Below, piece by piece: positions 8,859 to 19,119 of a stretch of 64,000 nucleotides of DNA (the first letter of the stretch is position 1; each line of letters opens with the position of its first letter). The translations under genes and the position numbers were made by a program. Origin of the DNA: Methanospirillum purgamenti. Lineage in GTDB: Archaea > Halobacteriota > Methanomicrobia > Methanomicrobiales > Methanospirillaceae. Under the pieces are notes generated by a model. The model was given only the letters and a program-made list of their open reading frames with translations. It was not told where the DNA came from and ran no database searches. The stretch lies in assembly GCF_018502485.1 (NCBI RefSeq), contig NZ_CP075546.1, one strand, 5' to 3'.

Positions 8859-10542
8859 TTAATTGATTTCCATCGACATCTTCTTTCCCTGTAGGACTAT
8901 GGCTAGTTTTGTTATTCTTTCCTGGTTGACACCTGCATTGGTAAGGGCTGCTTTACTCTTTCGTATGGATTTGATCAAGAGCACGAGATATCGTCTTTTC
9001 TCCATCTGATAGTGAATCTACCGTTTTAAATTCGATGATATATGCATACGGGTATTCCCGGGTCTTTGGAATCATCAGAATATCTACCCTTCCATATCCT
9101 GCTTCAGCGTTTGACCGTATTTCATACACACTTCGCAGGTTTGCATGGAGTCCTAGCACACATGCATGAAAAACGGCTTCAGGCAGTTTCGCAAGATCGT
9201 ACATACTTACTAATCCAATGGTGAGATCCTGTAATGTTTGTTCCAATATCAATGGTGATTGATTCTCCAGGAAAAATGATATGAAACTCTTTATGCCTGT
9301 TCCAAGATCTCCCCCTTCATACATACGGTTTCCAAACTGTCGATATGCCAGTGAAATTTCCTTGTTTGGTATGGAAAGTGCATAGGTAAGCAGATTGGGA
9401 TCATAGTCTGCCCAATTTGGATCCTCAAACTTCAGATATTCGGAATAATACAGAAAACTCCAGATATTCATTGGGTTTCTGCCGATATCGGAAAATTTAA
9501 TGTTCTCAGAGAGAGGATATCTGAGTTCTTTTCCGGCAAGCAGCGTTTCAATATCCCGTTTTATTTCGAGTCCTCCACGGTCAAATTCCTCATAGACCAA
9601 CGCATTTGATGATGTGTTTAGCCATTTCGGACCTGGCGGGTTTGGAATCGCCTGAATATAACTGATTACAGACCAGGGATTGTATATGGTATGTCCACCG
9701 AATGAATACCCATTATACCAGTCGCGGATGATATTTCCATGGTCTTCAGCTCCAAAGGCCTTCAGGATGAGATTGAATTCGCCTTCGGTAAACCCGAATT
9801 TATCTGTGTACGGTCCTATCATCATCGGGCTTGCAACATCAAGGTTATTTAGATCCGAGAAGATGGATTCTTTTGCGATCCAAAGGATCCCTGTAACGAC
9901 TGCCCGGTACAGGACTTGTCCGTTTTCAGGTTTTAATCATGCTCCAAGCCATGACCTCATGAAATCAGCCATTTTCTGATAATAACCGTTCGTAAAGGCT
10001 TCTATCATCGGGGAATCATATTCATCGATGAGAATGACAACGGGTTTTTTGTGATATGCATAGAGCCACTCAATAAGATTTTTTAGGCTTGCTTTGAGTG
10101 TTGCATCATCGGCTTTCCGGGAAGAGATGGAATCATAACTGGGATGATAGAGGGGATGAAGGGTTGGATAGAGGTAATCAGACTGGATAATGAGTTCGGC
10201 AATCTTTTCGCTTATTCTGGCTTTGCTCTCTCCCCAGGAACTTCACTTCACATCCTTATGGCTGATATAGATGACCGGATACCGGCTCTGATGGTGCATA
10301 TATTCTGGATATTCAGCAATCATGCAGTTATCGAAGAGGTATGCCTTGGATTCCTCTGTTTTTTCAAAGAAATACCTGAGCATGGTCATATTGAAGGTTT
10401 TACCAAATCGCCTGGGCCGTGGGATGAGTGTCACGTCGTTTCCATCGATGATCTCCTTTATCAGGAGGGTTTTGTCTACAAAGTATCCATTACTGTCTCG
10501 TAATTTTTTATAGTCATCAGTTCCGATCCGAAATTAAGGCAT
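8859..10542 (-). pseudogene. Broken AAA-ATPase-like/PD-(D/E)XK nuclease-family protein
   Basis: The reading frame aligns along its length with the intact protein at 43472-45145. It keeps PRPRRFGKT, VVILIDEYDSPMIEAF, a DWYNGYSFGGHTIYNPWSV region and the nuclease-like GRVDILMIP...YAYIIEFK. It carries three in-frame stops: TAA at codon 3 (10534-10536), TGA after HKDVK (10243) and TGA in RSWLGA-stop-LKPENG (about 9938). A frameshift near 8951 separates the last segment (AALTNAGVNQERITKLAIVLQGKK). The best-preserved piece, from 9825 to 8953, could still be translated as a 290-residue fragment. These proteins are abundant and variable in anaerobes; their function is unproven. Confidence 0.85.
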
Positions 10543-11400
10543 TTATCATCCCTGTGTTATCTGGCTTGATTGTTTAAATATATGGGCGGATATGTTTCCC
10601 GTTTTTTTGGATTGATGGTGAGGTGTTATCCATCTCCATTCGAATGGTTTTCAGGAGACAAATCAGTGTGTGAACAAGGGTGTTACTCTCATCCATATGA
10701 TACATTTAGGGATCGATATCCCTTTTCACAACCAGAGGTTCAGGGATCATTCTGATTATGAAATATCTACTTTTTTCCTCCAGGTGATGGGCTGGAGTTC
10801 GTAAGGGAAGACGAATGGTGCGATAATAGTGCTTTGCCAAATGTCTTGGAACAATCAAATTGAAAAGAAGATCATTCCAAGGCGAGCACTCAATGGATGG
10901 ATCTTCCAAATGTACAGAGAGGTAAGTGGTTAGAGATAATAATATCTGCAGACCAGATAATAACCGGGCACCTGAACATATATCCAAAAGTACGATAAAA
11001 TCAGAGCGGGCGTTCATTTCTCATGCTCCTGCTTCCTATTCTGGTCAGGGCTTCGGTGTCTGTTGCCCAGTCGGGTGGGGAGTTTCTGGTGAGTTTCATC
11101 TGAACGGTAGAGACCTGACCGAAAATCCGGGCTTTCGCCTATCGCAGATTTTTATAACCTTGTTTCGACGTATTGATTGCCCACTGATGTTATCAGGGGA
11201 TGTCTGATAAAAAACCATATCAAAACTCCCTTATAAGCTGGTGCACTATCTCTTTTATATCAATCACAGATGCAGACCCTCGCCGATATATTGTTTTCAC
11301 GTTTTTCGTGGAATAGTCGGTTGAAAAGAGGTAGTCCATCCACGGGCCGGTTATTCCTCCCTCCTGGTTCTGCATCTGCTTCTCCGTTGAGGGTTGCAGT
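10543..11400. other. Long intergenic region upstream of the VWA surface-protein gene
   Basis: About 860 bases without a convincing conserved gene. A 103-codon minus-strand frame is listed separately as weak. The final 200 bases should include the promoter of the gene at 11401; TTTTTATAA near 11148 and TTTTATATC near 11252 are TATA-like but unproven. Confidence 0.45.
10706..11017 (-). CDS. Small hypothetical ORF, weak
   Basis: 103 codons (MNARSDFIVLLDICSGARLL...). The composition is plausible for a protein, with a hydrophobic N-terminal half, but I recognise no family and see no ribosome-binding site. It lies alone in a decayed region next to the broken AAA-like gene, so it may be chance or a remnant. 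Confidence 0.25.
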   Translation of the reverse strand: MNARSDFIVLLDICSGARLLSGLQILLSLTTYLSVHLEDPSIECSPWNDLLFNLIVPRHLAKHYYRTIRLPLRTPAHHLEEKSRYFIIRMIPEPLVVKRDIDP

Positions 11401-14400
11401 ATGGCGTATGGTAAACGTGATAGTTCAGGGAGATTGGTCTTCGTCAGGTTCGTGTTGTCAGAGTTTTGTATTGGGCTATTGATTATTTTTCTCTGTTACG
11501 CATTTGCCGGACCGGCTTTAGCGGTCGGGCCTGATTTTCCGGGCGGTGTGATGGTTCAGCCTGTGAAGGCTGTTCCGGCTCTCCCATCCGGGGGGAGTGG
11601 ACCGTCACAGAGTGTCCCGCAGTTATTGGACAGGTCGGTAGTGAGTCCGGAGCGGAGTTCGCTTGTTCAGCCGGGGTTTGTATCAGGGCCGGTGATGGGT
11701 CGGGTTTCAGTGCCTGATGTCAGTCTGCCGGGTGGGGTTTCTGGTCTGAATGAGATTACGCCGCCGGTTGCCTCAATTAAAAACGATGGAAATGTTTCTA
11801 CTGAAGCATTCGTGCAGCCAGATATTGGATTTTCACTAATTATTGACAGTTCTGGAAGTATGAGCTGGAACGATCGTAACAATTTGAGATTGACTGCAAG
11901 TAAAAGTATGGCTAAATTAATCAATATTCTTAATAGAGACGGAGCAAGTCATTCTCTAGCGTTGGTGGATTTCGATAGTTCGTCTGAGCTAAAATTCTCA
12001 ATGAACCGAGTAGATGAGGATAATATCGAAACCATTTTAGAAGAAATTGATAAAATAAAAAGTTCGGGTGGCACCTGTATTCCTCCGGCTTTACAAATGG
12101 GATATGATCAACTGCTCAGCAAAGAAGGAACATATGATAAAGGGTGTGCAATCCTTTTGACTGATGGAGAAGATGGTTGTTCTGGTGCGATTAATAAAGT
12201 TCAACAATTTGTAAATAAGGGATGGCCAATATTTACCATTGGTTTATCTTCCGATGCCGATATTCCGTTGCTAAAACAGATTTCTTCAGCTTCAAATGGT
12301 CAAAATTATCCAATATCAGTTGATGGTGACATAACAGGCATTTTTTTGGATATTCTAAAAAAAATAGGATTAATTGAAACTACAAAAAAACAGACAATAA
12401 CTCTCATTGGTGGAGAAACTGAAGAAATTACTTATATTGATGATTGGCCTCCAACTATTATGGTTAAAGAGGAAGAAGGGGGAACTCCGCCAACTCCAAA
12501 AGGCGAAGGTCCAAATGGACCTGTTGAATATGAACCAACAGACTTGGGGAATGGTGAAACGATTTTCACTCCAAAAGATGAAGATAAAAATAAACCAATT
12601 GCAAAAATAATTTATAAAAATCCAGATGGTAATCCGAAAACATTTACCCAGATTATTATTATTCCTAATCCCACTATCCGACTTTTTACTGACTCTACAG
12701 ATACATATTATAAAGGAAATTCATATTCAATAAATGCGTGGTTAGAAAGAGATAATGGCCAGAAAATTTCTCCTGTAAATTTCATTGATTGCACATGGAC
12801 TCTTCCTGATGGATCATCGCAATCGGTATTATTTTCCTCTGTTGGAAATGGAATGTACAAAACGAATTTTGTTCCAAATATTGTCGGTTTTCATCAGATG
12901 ACTATTAATGCACAAAGTGGGTCACTTACTTTATCTAAGAATATTTACTTCAATGTTGTTGAGAGTACTGCTCCTGACATCGAATGGGAAAAAATCCTCA
13001 CCGGTAACAATTATGACGTCGGAAATGGATTAATCCTCTCTGATAACGACGGCTTTGTCATCACAGGATACAGTGATTCTACTAATGGAGACTATACCGG
13101 TAATAACGGTGGATATGATATTTTCATTAAAAAATATTCTCTCACAGGCAACCTTCTCTGGTCAAAAATGTATGGTGCTTCAATTGATGATGCCATGTAT
13201 AGTGTCAAACAAGTATCTGATGGAGGATTTGTCCTTGCGGGTGATACAAACTCCAATGCCGGGGAATTTAAAAGTAAAGGGAGTTATGATGGGGCAATCC
13301 TTAAAATTGATAAAAATGGGAATAAACAATGGGTAAAAACCATCGGAGGAACCGGGGGTGATACAGCCCGCGATGTGTTCCTGGCAGATGATGGAACGTT
13401 TATACTGACAGGATTCGGCTCTTCAAATAACGGTGATCTTCCGGGAAACCTTGGTCCTGATGATGGATTTGTCAGAAAATATGATGTAAATGGAAATGTC
13501 ATCTGGACCAAACTCTATCACAATTATGGTGATGATGAATTTCATACAATAATTCCTGCTTCTGATGGGGGTTTTGTCGTTGGTGGATTTTCGAATACCG
13601 GGATGAGTGGGTATCATGGCGCAATTGATTTTAATGTGTTCAAATATGATAAGAACGGAATTATGCAATGGGGAAAGCCCTATGGTGGTAAAAATAATGA
13701 TTATTTAAATCAAATTATCACATCCCACGATGGAGGATATATCCTTGCTGGGAATTCATGGTCAAATGATGGAGATTCTGGTCAGGTGGTAGGACATCAT
13801 GGTGATTGGGATGCATGGATTGCAAAAATTGATGCTAATGGTAACTTTGTTGACCAGGTTTGCTTAGGGGGTTCCAATGGTCAGGGTGCTTATGGAATTG
13901 CATCTACTTCGGACGGCGGTTATATTGTTGTTTGCGATACCCGGGCTAATGATGGTGATGTTTCCGGAATGATTGGAACCCGGGACATTTGGGTCGTAAA
14001 GTTATCGTCATCACTCGATATCCAATGGCAGAAATGTCTTGGAAAATCGGGAGTTGAATCTTCTCCACAAGCAGTTGTTGAAGCGAATGATGGGGGATAC
14101 ATAATTCTCGGACAGAATGCTAAAAGTGGGAGCCAGGATGTCTGGATTATAAAATTAAAACCAGAACATACATTATCTCCACCAGTAGTCAGTTCCATTA
14201 CCCCATCTACTGCTCAAAACACAGGAACGGCTACCATATCGAACCTGGCTGGTACCGGATTTAAGACTGGTGCAAAGGTCTCGCTGAAACGTTCAGGGTA
14301 TGCTGATATCCCTGCTTCAAATGTTGTAGTTAGTTCACCTAATAAGATAACCTGTAGATTTCCACTCTCCGATAAAAATGGAGGGGCATGGAATGTGGTT

Positions 14401-15393
14401 GTAACAAATACTGATGGGCATATTGGAACAAAATATGGAGGATTTTCAATAACTGGTGGTACTGGGTCGTACAACATCGGTGTTTTCCGAGGCAGTAAAT
14501 GGTATCTCGATTCTTCGGGTAATGGTGCTTGGGGTGCCGGAGATAAGACGCATTCTTTCGGTCTCTCCAATGATGTTCCGGTAACTGGTGACTGGAATGG
14601 CGATGGAAAAAGGGATATCGGTGTTTTCCGTGGTCGTACGTGGTATCTCGATTCTTCAGGTAATGGAGCCTGGGGTGCTGGGGATAAAACATACACATTC
14701 GGTCTTTCAGGAGACAAACCAGTAACCGGAGACTGGAACAAAGACGGGAAAACGGACATAGGTGTATTCCGCGGAAATAAATGGTATCTCGATTCTTCGG
14801 GTAATGGTGCTTGGGGTGTCGGAGATAAAACGTATTCCTTTGGTCTTTCTGGGGATATTCCAGTAACCGGTGTCTGGAACAAAGACGGGAAAACGGACAT
14901 AGGTGTATTCCGCGGAAATAAATGGTATCTCGATTCTTCAGGTAATGGAGCCTGGGGTAGTGGAGATAAAACATACACGTTCGGTCTTGCCGGAGATAAA
15001 CCAATAACTGGTGACTGGAACAAAGACGGGAAAACGGACATAGGTGTATTCCGCGGAAATAAATGGTATCTCGATTCTTCAGGTAATGGTGCCTGGGGTG
15101 CTGGAGATAAAACGTATACCTTTGGTCTTTCCGGGGATACTCCTGTAACGGGTAAATGGTCAGGTTCCAGTGGTACCGCTTCAATACAATCAGTTGAATT
15201 AAACCCGCTTGAGAAACCGGATAGTGTGTTTGAAGTTCCGGATGTGACAAGGCCGGTTGCAGCAGTTCCGGTGGTGGAGATGCCGGTGAATAGTAATTCT
15301 GTCAAAAATACAGTAACACCGGGGGTAGTACCTTCTCAACCAAATCCTCTCGTCTCTGGGCAGAATAAAATCCCCGGGAATCCATTACTCTAA
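11401..15393 (+). CDS. Giant secreted VWA-domain protein with beta-propeller, IPT/TIG and five propeller-type repeats
   Basis: 1330 residues. A signal peptide (residues of about 12-42, FCIGLLIIFLCYAFAGPALA) precedes a Pro/Val-rich linker. A von Willebrand A domain spans about 141-325 with the MIDAS motif DSSGS (149-153), a Thr near 225 and TDGED (254-258). Residues of about 530-920 contain six or seven repeats of the DGGF(V/I)LAG...(I/V)KKYDxxGNxxW type, a kelch/PQQ-like propeller. An IPT/TIG domain follows (PVVSSITPSTAQNTGTATIS), then five 47-residue repeats (from 14476) and a tail about two-thirds identical to that of the gene at window start. It is predicted to be a surface adhesin or sheath-associated protein. 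The IS66-like insertion lies only 56 bases downstream. Confidence 0.88.
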   Translation: MAYGKRDSSGRLVFVRFVLSEFCIGLLIIFLCYAFAGPALAVGPDFPGGVMVQPVKAVPALPSGGSGPSQSVPQLLDRSVVSPERSSLVQPGFVSGPVMGRVSVPDVSLPGGVSGLNEITPPVASIKNDGNVSTEAFVQPDIGFSLIIDSSGSMSWNDRNNLRLTASKSMAKLINILNRDGASHSLALVDFDSSSELKFSMNRVDEDNIETILEEIDKIKSSGGTCIPPALQMGYDQLLSKEGTYDKGCAILLTDGEDGCSGAINKVQQFVNKGWPIFTIGLSSDADIPLLKQISSASNGQNYPISVDGDITGIFLDILKKIGLIETTKKQTITLIGGETEEITYIDDWPPTIMVKEEEGGTPPTPKGEGPNGPVEYEPTDLGNGETIFTPKDEDKNKPIAKIIYKNPDGNPKTFTQIIIIPNPTIRLFTDSTDTYYKGNSYSINAWLERDNGQKISPVNFIDCTWTLPDGSSQSVLFSSVGNGMYKTNFVPNIVGFHQMTINAQSGSLTLSKNIYFNVVESTAPDIEWEKILTGNNYDVGNGLILSDNDGFVITGYSDSTNGDYTGNNGGYDIFIKKYSLTGNLLWSKMYGASIDDAMYSVKQVSDGGFVLAGDTNSNAGEFKSKGSYDGAILKIDKNGNKQWVKTIGGTGGDTARDVFLADDGTFILTGFGSSNNGDLPGNLGPDDGFVRKYDVNGNVIWTKLYHNYGDDEFHTIIPASDGGFVVGGFSNTGMSGYHGAIDFNVFKYDKNGIMQWGKPYGGKNNDYLNQIITSHDGGYILAGNSWSNDGDSGQVVGHHGDWDAWIAKIDANGNFVDQVCLGGSNGQGAYGIASTSDGGYIVVCDTRANDGDVSGMIGTRDIWVVKLSSSLDIQWQKCLGKSGVESSPQAVVEANDGGYIILGQNAKSGSQDVWIIKLKPEHTLSPPVVSSITPSTAQNTGTATISNLAGTGFKTGAKVSLKRSGYADIPASNVVVSSPNKITCRFPLSDKNGGAWNVVVTNTDGHIGTKYGGFSITGGTGSYNIGVFRGSKWYLDSSGNGAWGAGDKTHSFGLSNDVPVTGDWNGDGKRDIGVFRGRTWYLDSSGNGAWGAGDKTYTFGLSGDKPVTGDWNKDGKTDIGVFRGNKWYLDSSGNGAWGVGDKTYSFGLSGDIPVTGVWNKDGKTDIGVFRGNKWYLDSSGNGAWGSGDKTYTFGLAGDKPITGDWNKDGKTDIGVFRGNKWYLDSSGNGAWGAGDKTYTFGLSGDTPVTGKWSGSSGTASIQSVELNPLEKPDSVFEVPDVTRPVAAVPVVEMPVNSNSVKNTVTPGVVPSQPNPLVSGQNKIPGNPLL
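14476..15168 (+). repeat. Five tandem coding repeats of 141 bp
   Basis: 47-residue units (IGVFRGNKWYLDSSGNGAWG.GDKTYTFGLSGDKPVTGDWNKDGKTD); the fifth ends TGKWSG. The same architecture and copy number occur in the other two large surface genes. Confidence 0.9.
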
Positions 15394-15441
15394 TTTTTTA
15401 ATAAAAAACGTATATGGAATTGCATGTGAATTTTAATTCTT

Positions 15442-15449
15442 GTTTTACT
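15442..15449. repeat. Target-site duplication of the IS66-like element, left copy
   Basis: GTTTTACT immediately left of the inverted repeat GTAACTATTCAG; an identical copy lies at 20577-20584. Eight base pairs is the usual IS66 duplication length. Confidence 0.9.
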
Positions 15450-15582
15450 GTAACTATTCAGCCGATCTCAGCGCCCTTATCCCGTCCATCTGAAAATCTA
15501 CTCAAATATTAGTCCTCTTCTTCTAAAAATTCATTTTTACCGAAAGATCTTTTTATAATGACTATTAACGTTAAATTATCAA

Positions 15583-15621
15583 ATGGACTTTCCAGAAGAA
15601 CTCAAAGCCAAAATACTTGAA
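15583..15621 (+). pseudogene. Severed first 13 codons of the IS66 transposase gene
   Basis: Encodes MDFPEELKAKILE and stops being continuous at 15621, where the IS1634-type element begins. Joining it to 19120 restores MDFPEELKAKILECPPEVIAYIV in frame, confirming the original start of the transposase. Confidence 0.88.
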
Positions 15622-15635
15622 CCCACATTCCGCAG
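15617..15635. repeat. Left duplication (TTGAA) and terminal inverted repeat of outer IS1634-type element
   Basis: TTGAA (15617-15621) is followed by CCCACATTCCGCAG (15622-15635). The right end has the exact inverse and the same TTGAA. Confidence 0.92.
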
Positions 15636-15639
15636 TTTG

Positions 15640-16788
15640 TTATGTGAAATAATATTTTTTATGATGCGTCCCAAGCAATCGAATAATTTTCCGAATCGTT
15701 TTATCCAAATTGAGAACTTTGGTGACGATTCTGCCTTCAATCCGAAGTGAGAGTTCTCTAACTCTTCGAAATAAAAAGAAAATCCAGCGTAATGTTGGTT
15801 TTTGAGTTGGTTTACCGGTTTGACTCGGCACTGTTTCATTAGTCTCTTTGAGACTTTTCCGTAACTTGTACTCTGTTACGGCGTATACATATAGACAAAG
15901 AACCATGATCATTGCCAAAGCCTGGATTCTCCCTGTATTTTTGAGAAATACGTCAGATACCCGGAACGTTTTATCCTTCAAAAACCTGAATCCTTTTTCG
16001 ACCTGTGATTGACCTTTATAATAGTTTAACGTGGTTTCAGGATCCAAATCCAGATCATTTGTCGCAATAATAAATCTGCCAAGAATTGACTTTTCTTTTT
16101 CTAATTCAGTAAAATTTAGTGAGATATCAGCCTCAATAACATATTTCAGTATGAGCGTTTCATCTTTTCCAGGCCGTCCCCGTTTCTTCTCTAATCGCTC
16201 GTGAACTTGTTTTATAGAACAAGTATCAAAAATTACCCACGGGTGTTTCGAAACCCATTCGGCAGCAGCACTTCTGGCATCGGGTTCACAGGCAAAACGT
16301 TTACAGGCCAGGTGTTTTAGGGATTTTTGAGTTCTTATGAGTTCTTTCTCTACTTTTTTATCAAAATCCTTCTCTTTTTTTCTTTGTTGTTCACTTGAAT
16401 GAAAAACAATCCAGTTTTGTCTGACTCCGGCATAATTGGATGATGAGCAATAGTATGAATAACGACTGTCTTCGCAGGAAGTGAAAGATTCAGAAGTTTT
16501 TCGAAGAGACTCAGCTTCAGATATTGTTAAGGGAACACGTGATATCCAGAAGGTATGAAAGCCGAGCGTCTGAAGATTTTCGTCAGTATAGAATGCTGAA
16601 TCTGCTACATGAATGACTTTTTCTGCAACATTGAGGTTCTTTTTAACTTTCGTTATGATCTCAAGGAGTGCTTTTTTATCAGACTCATTCCCTGAGAATG
16701 TCTGAAGAAGAAGAGGAATTCCATGTTGATTGGTTGCCATTCCAAGTGCAAATCGTTTAAGATCCCAGCGACCATCCTTTGGATCCTT
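15640..16788 (-). pseudogene. IS1634-type transposase, C-terminal part (interrupted gene)
   Basis: The frame runs from KDPKDGRWDLKRFALG (just inside 16788) through MATNQHGIPLLLQTFSGNESDK, the second catalytic Asp region (VIHVADSAFYTDENL) and the Glu region (GQSQVEKGFRFLKDK) to YYFT-stop. It lacks the N-terminal third, which lies at 18542-19026 beyond the inner element. Translation from the internal Met would give 366 residues without the first catalytic Asp, so it should be inactive. Confidence 0.88.
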
Positions 16789-18541
16789 ATCTCCCGAAAC
16801 CCTTTAGGCGCATAGATTTAGTGTAGCTAAAATTTCTCTATTTTTCTTACTGACTTCAGATTGTAGGATTTGTCCTTGAGATAGTGTAAAAAGTTTGATC
16901 TTTTCAAGTTCAAGAAGGAGTTTTTCAACTGAATACTGTTTTGAAAGTCCAGTCTCTTTCAAAATCATCTGCAATCTCATCCGAATAATAAGGGCAATAA
17001 AAACCATGAATAAATGTCCCTTCACAGAGTCTTCTCTTCTCGCATTAAGTGGTAATGTTTCCAAATCATTTTTCATTCGCAGGAAACACTTTTCAACTGC
17101 ATCTCGCTGACGATATAAAGTAAGACACGAAAGCCAGTCCATATTTCCGTTATAAAAAAGGATAAATCGCCCTAAACGATTAAGTCTCTGAGTGACCGCT
17201 TTTTGTTTAATTGAAACCTCAAAGGTTCCATCACAAAATTTCCAATTAAGGAAGCGTGCAAATCCTCTCGTTACTTCATTTACGACTACTTCGGGTTTCT
17301 TCCAATTTTGTGGTCTTGCTTTTTTCAGACGTTCAACGGCGTCGAATAATTGAATATAAAATGAATCCCTTTCATCCTGTTCTCTTTTTGGATCATAATA
17401 ACAGTATCCATTAACGGTTAGTATTCTGGGTTTGTCATCTAAATCAAATTGATGTTGTAATGTCACAGGCATTGCAAAAATTGGGCCTTTTTCTAATTTT
17501 TGGAGATATTGTGCTTGTTTAACCTTATTTTGCGCCTTACTCATAAGTTCTTTGATTGATGTCAGTTGATATGTTGCAGGAACAATAAACGGAATATTTT
17601 CATTAAGAAGTTCAGCGAGAGTTGTTTGAGAAAAGAAACCCCTATCCATCACCAATCTGAATTGTTCAGACCCAGCATCTTTGAGTCGAATTATAGTATT
17701 TTTCAGTGTAGTAATGTCTGCAATACTTCCTGGATAAACATCATATCGCACTGGAATTCCTTTTTCCTTATCCACAACTAATGAAAAATTGATTTGAGGA
17801 AGCCCATCATTATCCCGATTATATCCATATTCGAGTACTTCTAGAAGTTTTGAAGAACTGGATAGACTGGTAATGTCATAGAGCAGAGTAGCATCTGGTT
17901 CAATATGGGCTGCGAAACGAGCCATAAACTCTTCTGGGATATTTTGTTGACCAATATTCGCTAAAAATTCACTTATTCGTTGACTTGATAATGGCAATTT
18001 ATTGTTACTTAGCCAGAGTGAAGATCCTTCATACCAGGATTGAACGTTTGTCATAGCCATGGGACGAAGAATACGATTATAAACAAGCGCTAAAAGTGTA
18101 TCTGTTTCTGTTTCAGAAAGAAATTCTTCCAGAGTTGCTTGAATTGAAAGTTCTTGGGTGATACTCTGAAGTGGAAGTAGATTTCCATGATTATATGCAG
18201 CTTTTGGAGCTGAAGACATTGACATTCGGGCAGGAATCATATCATCAGATCTTACCTTTACTGGTTGCCCATCGATATTTTTCCCGAGATATTTTGACTT
18301 ATGTCGGATTTGTTTTTTCTCCTTGTCATAATAGGGAATATCTTCGTACCAGTACTCTTTCCCATTGATTTTCTTGATACGGATTGTCGACTTCATTTCT
18401 GCCACCATAATATAAGCGCATAAAATATTTAAATTTAATTGTTAATTAAAAATTAAATAAATATGACATTGGAAGTTATTGGGAATCAAAAGTAATTATG
18501 GAAGATATAACTAGGGATTATGCGCTTATAGATCGGGAGAT
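16789..18541 (-). mobile_element. Second IS1634-family element, nested in the first
   Basis: An element carrying one intact transposase gene separates the two halves of the outer transposase. Its edges carry inverted ATCTCCCGA (16789-16797 and complement 18533-18541) and a subterminal inverted GCGCATA motif. The exact ends and target duplication are not resolved, because no clean direct repeat is visible. The insertion falls between codons for GHPTSS and KDPKDGRW. Confidence 0.75.
16804..18408 (-). CDS. IS1634-family transposase, apparently intact
   Basis: 534 residues, the usual length for this family. The N-terminus has the (K)xxNGKEYWYEDIPYYDKEKKQIRHKSKYLG-type region seen in IS1634 proteins. 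DDE catalytic candidates are Asp in LLYDITSLS, Asp in LVMDRGFFS and Glu in AVEKCFLRMK near the C-terminus. The stop codon lies within the inverted GCGCCTAAAG end of the element. No frameshift or premature stop is visible, so it may be active. An alternative start is the ATG four codons later (MKSTIRIKK). Confidence 0.9.
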   Translation of the reverse strand: MVAEMKSTIRIKKINGKEYWYEDIPYYDKEKKQIRHKSKYLGKNIDGQPVKVRSDDMIPARMSMSSAPKAAYNHGNLLPLQSITQELSIQATLEEFLSETETDTLLALVYNRILRPMAMTNVQSWYEGSSLWLSNNKLPLSSQRISEFLANIGQQNIPEEFMARFAAHIEPDATLLYDITSLSSSSKLLEVLEYGYNRDNDGLPQINFSLVVDKEKGIPVRYDVYPGSIADITTLKNTIIRLKDAGSEQFRLVMDRGFFSQTTLAELLNENIPFIVPATYQLTSIKELMSKAQNKVKQAQYLQKLEKGPIFAMPVTLQHQFDLDDKPRILTVNGYCYYDPKREQDERDSFYIQLFDAVERLKKARPQNWKKPEVVVNEVTRGFARFLNWKFCDGTFEVSIKQKAVTQRLNRLGRFILFYNGNMDWLSCLTLYRQRDAVEKCFLRMKNDLETLPLNARREDSVKGHLFMVFIALIIRMRLQMILKETGLSKQYSVEKLLLELEKIKLFTLSQGQILQSEVSKKNREILATLNLCA

Positions 18542-19026
18542 GAGGTTGGATGACCATGCGTTATCTCAATTTCTTCAGTATTGCTGTCTGAGTCATAGTT
18601 TCCATGGACACTAAAGTTGGTAGTATCGTTATTTACTAAATTGATTGCGAATTGGTCTCTTTCAAGGCATTCCGATACAATATGATTGAACATTTCGGTT
18701 TCTCCAAACGCATGAATTGCATCTAAAGTCCGACCCAGAAGATCATCATTCAATTGTGTTGGAGTGATCTCCTTGTTAAAAAGACGAGTGAGGGAGATAT
18801 CGGTAAAAAATGCAGGAAAAAGATAAAGCCGCCGTTCAATATATCCTAGGCCATTTATGACCATTGCTTTAACAATATCACCATGTGTCAAGTGATGTGG
18901 ACCTGTTTTTGGAATGAAATTATCAATTATCTGACCAATATTCAGTTCATCATAACTACCAGCAACAAGTCCAAGATGACCGATTGTCCGATCTGAATCT
19001 GATACGAAGATATCATCGAAATCCAT
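18542..19026 (-). pseudogene. IS1634-type transposase, N-terminal part (interrupted gene)
   Basis: Begins MDFDDIFVSDSDRTIGHLGL and includes VKAMVINGLGYIERRLYLFPAFF and the first catalytic Asp region (NLVNNDTTNFSVHG). The native sequence ends at GHPTSS; the reading frame then runs a few codons into the inner element before a stop at 18526. It is the missing N-terminal third of the transposase at 15640-16788. Confidence 0.88.
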
Positions 19027-19100
19027 CGTTTATCCATAGAGATCGATCAGGAAGTATTTATAGTTAAGCTTTTATGATTAATTGAATTTTATAAAAGGAT

Positions 19101-19119
19101 CTGCGGAATGTGGGTTGAA
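19101..19119. repeat. Right terminal inverted repeat and duplication (TTGAA) of outer IS1634-type element
   Basis: CTGCGGAATGTGGG (19101-19114), the exact inverse of the left end, is followed by TTGAA (19115-19119). The ATG inside this repeat is the start of the surviving IS66 frame. Confidence 0.92.

Larger units (their letters stand above)
15622..19114 (-). mobile_element. IS1634-type element inserted in the IS66 transposase gene
   Basis: A perfect 14-bp terminal inverted repeat (CCCACATTCCGCAG at 15622-15635, CTGCGGAATGTGGG at 19101-19114) is flanked by TTGAA duplications. Subtracting the inner element, it is about 1.74 kb, normal for IS1634. Its transposase is split by another insertion, so the element is autonomous-defective. 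Confidence 0.92.

Noticed and set aside
11270..11482. 70-codon plus-strand ORF before the VWA gene
   Set aside because: Arg/Ser/Pro-rich, overlaps the VWA gene's signal peptide in another frame, and has no family resemblance.
14214..15305. Long antisense ORFs of 303 and 363 codons opposite the repeat region of the VWA protein
   Set aside because: They are by-products of the 141-base periodicity: a stop-free antisense frame in one unit is stop-free in all. No signal peptide, family motif or ribosome-binding site supports them.
16789..18541. Attempt to define a target-site duplication for the inner IS1634 element
   Set aside because: Flanks give at most GAT or AT as a direct repeat, and the inverted ATCTCCCGA could lie either inside or partly outside the element; ends left unresolved.
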